Under the pieces are notes generated by a model. The model saw only the letters and a program-made list of their open reading frames with translations, searched no databases and was not told the origin of the DNA. The position numbers were made by a program, and so were the translations under genes. Of a DNA stretch of 64,000 bases, positions 61,230 to 64,000 are shown piece by piece. The stretch covers positions 1 through 64,000 of the forward strand of contig NZ_NVPR01000167.1 of NCBI RefSeq assembly GCF_002551815.1, written 5' to 3'. The stretch comes from Bacillus sp. AFS098217. Its GTDB lineage: Bacteria; Bacillota; Bacilli; Bacillales; Bacillaceae_G. The first letter of the stretch is position 1; each line of letters begins with the position of its first letter.

Positions 61230-61316
61230 AAAAATACCTGTCTTTTAATTGAAAACAGGTATTTTTCTATATTTAAACACTACTATTGAATGTATGAAGC
61301 ACTACACTACATTTAA
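61230..61316. repeat. dispersed 87-bp repeat, copy 2 (inverted)
   Basis: Reverse-complement of 18031-18118 with few changes. It contains a hairpin AAAATACCTGT...ACAGGTATTTTT that could end transcription of the acetyltransferase gene. Confidence 0.75.
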
Positions 61317-61402
61317 AAACGAATAAAGTTGTTTAATTTTATGCTCCTTCAATTAGTGATAATATACAATTATATATTGAGTGAACAAAAGGGGGAAAAG
61401 TA

Positions 61403-61906
61403 ATGCAAAATCTAGAAATAAAAGAGATTAAACTACTTGATGAAGATATTGAAGAGCTTTCTGAACTTTTGAAAACCGTAGTAGATGATGGAGCGTCAAT
61501 AGGCTTTTTACCTCCACTAGAACAAGAAGAAGCGACAAAGTATTGGCAAACTGTCTTAGCACCAGAGGTGATATTGTTTATTGCCAAAAGAAACAATAAA
61601 GTGGCGGGCAGTGTTCAATTGCATTTAATCACAAAGCCAAATGGAAGCCACAGAGCTGAAATTTGCAAGTTAATGACTCATCCAAACTTTAGACGTAATG
61701 GTATTGGACGCTCTCTTATGCAAAAAGCAGAAGAAAGAGCAAAACAAGAAAGCAGGTCTCTTTTAGTATTAGATACTAGAGAAGGAGATCCTTCCAATAG
61801 ATTGTACAAGTCATTAGACTATCAAGAATCTGGCAAAATACCGGGGTATGCAATTTCTCCGAATGGTGAATTAGATGCAACGGTTATTTATTATAAATTT
61901 ATTTAG
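61403..61906 (+). CDS. GNAT-family N-acetyltransferase
   Basis: 167 residues. IKEIKLLDEDIEELSELLKT starts the fold, FIAKRNNKVAGSVQLHLITK is the second strand pair, EICKLMTHPNFRRNGIGRSL the acetyl-CoA loop (RRNGIG), and LLVLDTREGDPSNRLYKSLD with YKS..Y the end. Typical single-domain GNAT; the substrate could be an amino-glycoside, a peptide N-terminus or a metabolite. ATG 61403 follows AGGGGGAA. Monocistronic. Downstream TAACACCGT/ACGGTGTTA (62002-62033) is a hairpin without a T-run. Confidence 0.8.
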   Translation: MQNLEIKEIKLLDEDIEELSELLKTVVDDGASIGFLPPLEQEEATKYWQTVLAPEVILFIAKRNNKVAGSVQLHLITKPNGSHRAEICKLMTHPNFRRNGIGRSLMQKAEERAKQESRSLLVLDTREGDPSNRLYKSLDYQESGKIPGYAISPNGELDATVIYYKFI

Positions 61907-62061
61907 TTTTTTATTTGAAACGAGAGATAGTTTTTAAACGACATTATTGGTATTATTTCTGTGATGAATAATTGCAAGTAAGTGAATAATAAACAACTAT
62001 TTTAACACCGTTTGTATTTTTCAGACGGTGTTATGTGTATGTATGGCCTCAGAATTAAACG

Positions 62062-62479
62062 ACTATTTTATCATTTATCACTAAAGACTTTGAAATTCCT
62101 GTAATTAAGCAAGCTTTGAATAATTTAGGAAAGGATTTTGAGTGACAACTTAAAAATGAAAAATTATCCTTAGATGACGTTCTTTGCGCAACTGCTAAAA
62201 TAGTGTCCGATCTAAAAAATCCTCATATTGGTGCTTCAGGGCAAGAAGTTGAAAAGTATGATTGTAATGTTCAGGTGGTGGATAGAAGGTGATTTTAGTT
62301 CTTGCCAAAAAGAAGATCTAAATATTTTGGAAGTTATAACAGAGAAAAAAAACTACAGCTCATATACAGGTGGTATTTATGTAAATAGAAACAATCAATT
62401 GGAAGATATTTTAAAGGCTTCGGAATATATTCAAAAAATAGTTGCGTTACCGAAAAAGGAACATGCGTACTCTTTATAA
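62062..62479 (+). pseudogene. frameshifted unknown gene
   Basis: A frame from about 62062 reads TKDFEIPVIKQALNNLGKDF, then a TGA, then QLKNEKLSLDDVLCATAKIV, SDLKNPHIGASGQEVEKYDC and a stop near 62290. Another frame (from 62228) continues DFSSCQKEDLNILEVITEKK, NYSSYTGGIYVNRNNQLEDI to TAA 62477-62479. Together they make one soluble protein of about 130 residues broken by a nonsense codon and a frameshift near 62285. Family unknown; the style is that of immunity-type proteins. Confidence 0.45.
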
Positions 62480-62496
62480 TTATGTAGAAAGCAAAA

Positions 62497-62525
62497 AAGA
62501 GGAGCAATTTTGCTCCTCTTTTTTT
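62497..62525. terminator. bidirectional terminator
   Basis: AAGAGGAGCA and TGCTCCTCTT form a stem with a four-base loop, flanked by A-run and T7, between the relic at 62062 and the convergent YrdB-like gene. Confidence 0.85.
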
Positions 62526-62573
62526 ATGGTTTTACATCTAAGTTTTGTAAAAATAATGTTACGTGCTGTCTTT

Positions 62574-62945
62574 TTATTTGAATGATTGCTCTACTAGCCA
62601 TCTAATACGTTGAATGGAAGCGGTATAATGTATAATGATGAAAAAGAGGAAAATGTAACTATACATTTTGGAACAGCTGAAAAATAATGCTAAAAAACCT
62701 GCAAAAAATATTACGCATTCAATGATTAATCTTGAAATGCCATTTACAGCTACTGGTGCCTTTCCGTTTCTGCTAGGATCGTTAGGGACAGCAAAAGTCC
62801 CCCAGGTTACCATTACTACAATAGGTAGTGAAAAGGACAGAATGATTTTTGCAAATCCATGAAAATGCGTCCAAAAGAAGAAACCGATTGCAAATAATGC
62901 TATCAATTCGAGAGAAAAGCGTAGTAGTAAATTGAGAGGATTCAT
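62574..62945 (-). CDS. YrdB/DUF2568 family membrane protein
   Basis: 123 residues, four membrane helices. NLLLRFSLELIALFAIGFFF, IILSFSLPIVVMVTWGTFAV, PNDPSRNGKAPVAVNGISRL and IIECVIFFAGFLALFFSCSK follow the DUF2568 pattern (E in helix 1, W.tF..PNDP...G.AP..v.G). Function not known. Divergent from hssR, with its start 165 bases away. Confidence 0.8.
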   Translation of the reverse strand: MNPLNLLLRFSLELIALFAIGFFFWTHFHGFAKIILSFSLPIVVMVTWGTFAVPNDPSRNGKAPVAVNGISRLIIECVIFFAGFLALFFSCSKMYSYIFLFFIIIHYTASIQRIRWLVEQSFK

Positions 62946-63110
62946 TGGATATATTTCCTTTCGTTAAGTTTTTAAATTCGTATTATTCAGTCTAATTATA
63001 TAGTGTTTTAGTGCGAAAAGTATGATAAAAATCTTCTTTTTCTTGCAAAAAATACAATTGTTTCTTAATGTAATGGTATAGAAGGATAACCAAGGAAGGA
63101 TTTAACGAAT

Positions 63111-63782
63111 ATGATACATATTTTATTAGCAGATGATGATCAACATATTAGGGAATTACTACATTACCACATAGAAAAGGAAGGATTTAAAGTTTTTGAA
63201 GCTGAGGATGGAAAGGTAGCACAATCCATATTAGAAAAAGAAAACATTCACCTTGCCGTTGTTGATATCATGATGCCATTTGTTGACGGATATACTTTAT
63301 GCGAAGAAATTAGAAAATATCATGATATACCAGTTATTTTATTAACTGCCAAAGATCAATTGGTAGATAAAGAAAAAGGGTTTATTTCAGGGACAGATGA
63401 TTATATTGTGAAGCCATTCGAACCAGCAGAAGTAATCTTCCGTATGAAAGCTTTGCTTCGTCGTTATCAAATGCTGAGTGCGGACGTTATCACGCTGCAC
63501 GGGACAACGATTGATAGAAAAAGCTTTGAGGTAAAATGTAATGATCAAACAATTTTACTGCCGTTAAAGGAATTTGAACTATTATCACAACTTGCAGGTT
63601 ATCCTGGAAGAACGTTCTCAAGGGAAGAGTTGATTGAACTTGTTTGGGGAATGGATTTTGAAGGGGATGAACGTACAGTCGATGTTCATATTAAACGTCT
63701 TCGAGATCGTTTTTCAAAACGAACAGATGATTTTCAAATTAAAACGGTGCGCGGACTTGGCTATAAGTTGGAGTTGAAATAA
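63111..63782 (+). CDS. hssR: OmpR-family response regulator, probably heme-responsive HssR
   Basis: 223 residues. Receiver domain: DDD at 8-10, phosphoacceptor D52 in VVDIMMPFVDG, T in LLTAKD and K in VKPFEP. The winged helix (about 125-220) includes LPLKEFELLSQLAGYPGRTF and ERTVDVHIKRLRDRF, TVRGLGYKLE. EKGFISGTDDYIVKPFE and WGMDFEGDERTVDVHIKRLR are close to HssR, which controls the heme exporter HrtAB. AAGGAAGG precedes ATG 63111. The partner kinase starts one base after the stop. hrtAB is not in the window. Confidence 0.8.
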   Translation: MIHILLADDDQHIRELLHYHIEKEGFKVFEAEDGKVAQSILEKENIHLAVVDIMMPFVDGYTLCEEIRKYHDIPVILLTAKDQLVDKEKGFISGTDDYIVKPFEPAEVIFRMKALLRRYQMLSADVITLHGTTIDRKSFEVKCNDQTILLPLKEFELLSQLAGYPGRTFSREELIELVWGMDFEGDERTVDVHIKRLRDRFSKRTDDFQIKTVRGLGYKLELK

Positions 63783-63783
63783 G

Positions 63784-64000
63784 ATGAAGTCACTGTATTC
63801 TAGATTTGTATTGATTTCAATAGGAATTATGCTGGTTAGTAGTATAATTGGCTTTTTATTTACAAATGTCTATTATCAGGTGAAATTAAAACCGTATAAT
63901 AGTGAAAAGATTTTACGTTATGCGGATGAAGTCAAAAATTTATATGAAAAACAGGATGAGGAAAATCGGGATGCTTATTTACATTCTATTGCGAATTTAG
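63784..64000 (+). CDS. hssS: sensor histidine kinase, probably HssS (partial, cut by window end)
   Basis: The first 72 residues only. MKSLYSRFVLISIGIMLVSS, IIGFLFTNVYYQVKLKPYNS: one membrane helix, then the start of an extracytoplasmic sensor. It starts one base after hssR, so the two form an operon. The kinase domain lies beyond the window. The assignment rests on the partner and start. Confidence 0.65.
   Translation, partial: MKSLYSRFVLISIGIMLVSSIIGFLFTNVYYQVKLKPYNSEKILRYADEVKNLYEKQDEENRDAYLHSIANL

Overview
The window is low-GC Firmicutes DNA that looks like chromosome of the Bacillus cereus group (cereus/thuringiensis/anthracis). The signs are S-layer-homology (SLH) cell-wall proteins, a ColA-type collagenase, a serC-serA-DUF1015 operon, a heme-type HssR/HssS pair and many short dispersed repeats. 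AT-rich promoters and GGAGG-type ribosome sites fit. No rRNA or tRNA gene was recognised. Family assignments come from reading motifs by eye, not from a database search.

Layout. 0.3-2.5 kb: an SLH protein with an L,D-transpeptidase-like domain, behind a truncated copy of its own signal peptide. 3-6.4 kb: a crotonase, a DUF3892 protein, a tandem array of apparent minus-strand small RNAs (4.4-5.0 kb), a TetR remnant and a nitronate monooxygenase-like flavoprotein. 7-12 kb: a four-gene CDP-sugar operon (cytidylyltransferase, double glycosyltransferase, reductase/epimerase, CDP-glucose 4,6-dehydratase) behind a sequence matching a sigma-K promoter, which suggests spore-surface decoration. 12.2-16.5 kb: a secreted L,D-transpeptidase, an MFS pump, a small immunity-type cluster (SUKH fragment, Imm6) and a 26-residue hydrophobic peptide gene with its own strong promoter. 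17-26 kb: a kinase-like protein, a DJ-1/PfpI protein, a DUF4352 protein, several very small genes including an orphan VbhA-like antitoxin, a GNAT acetyltransferase, an aminoglycoside-phosphotransferase-like gene, an IS110 relic and an SLH amidase. 26.4-29.4 kb: a MarR regulator, an MFS exporter and an FAD monooxygenase, all preceded by the same palindromic operator; the monooxygenase is cut by an IS3 fragment.

29.6-54.6 kb is a decaying, toxin-free array of immunity-type genes (DUF2314, DUF1963, Imm30, SUKH-4, Imm6, Imm22, Syd/SUKH-2, SUKH-like, DUF1444-like and several unrecognised ones), mixed with unrelated genes (SDR, GNAT-YoaP, ABC transporter, VOC protein, collagenase). Two nearly identical TnpB-only IS605-type elements sit inside two of the immunity genes, each directly after TTTAT. 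Removing the first restores its host reading frame exactly. A 0.72-kb direct repeat flanks the collagenase, and one repeat copy ends in a chimera of a syd gene and a fragment copied from the MFS gene at 13.4 kb.

54.6-64 kb is more ordinary chromosome: endonuclease V, small membrane proteins, serC-serA-DUF1015, two GNAT acetyltransferases, a YrdB-like membrane protein, hssR and the start of hssS. The strongest observations are the covarying tandem small-RNA units, the exact TnpB insertions into immunity genes, the sigma-K-like CDP-sugar operon, the three-site MarR regulon and the 26-residue peptide gene.
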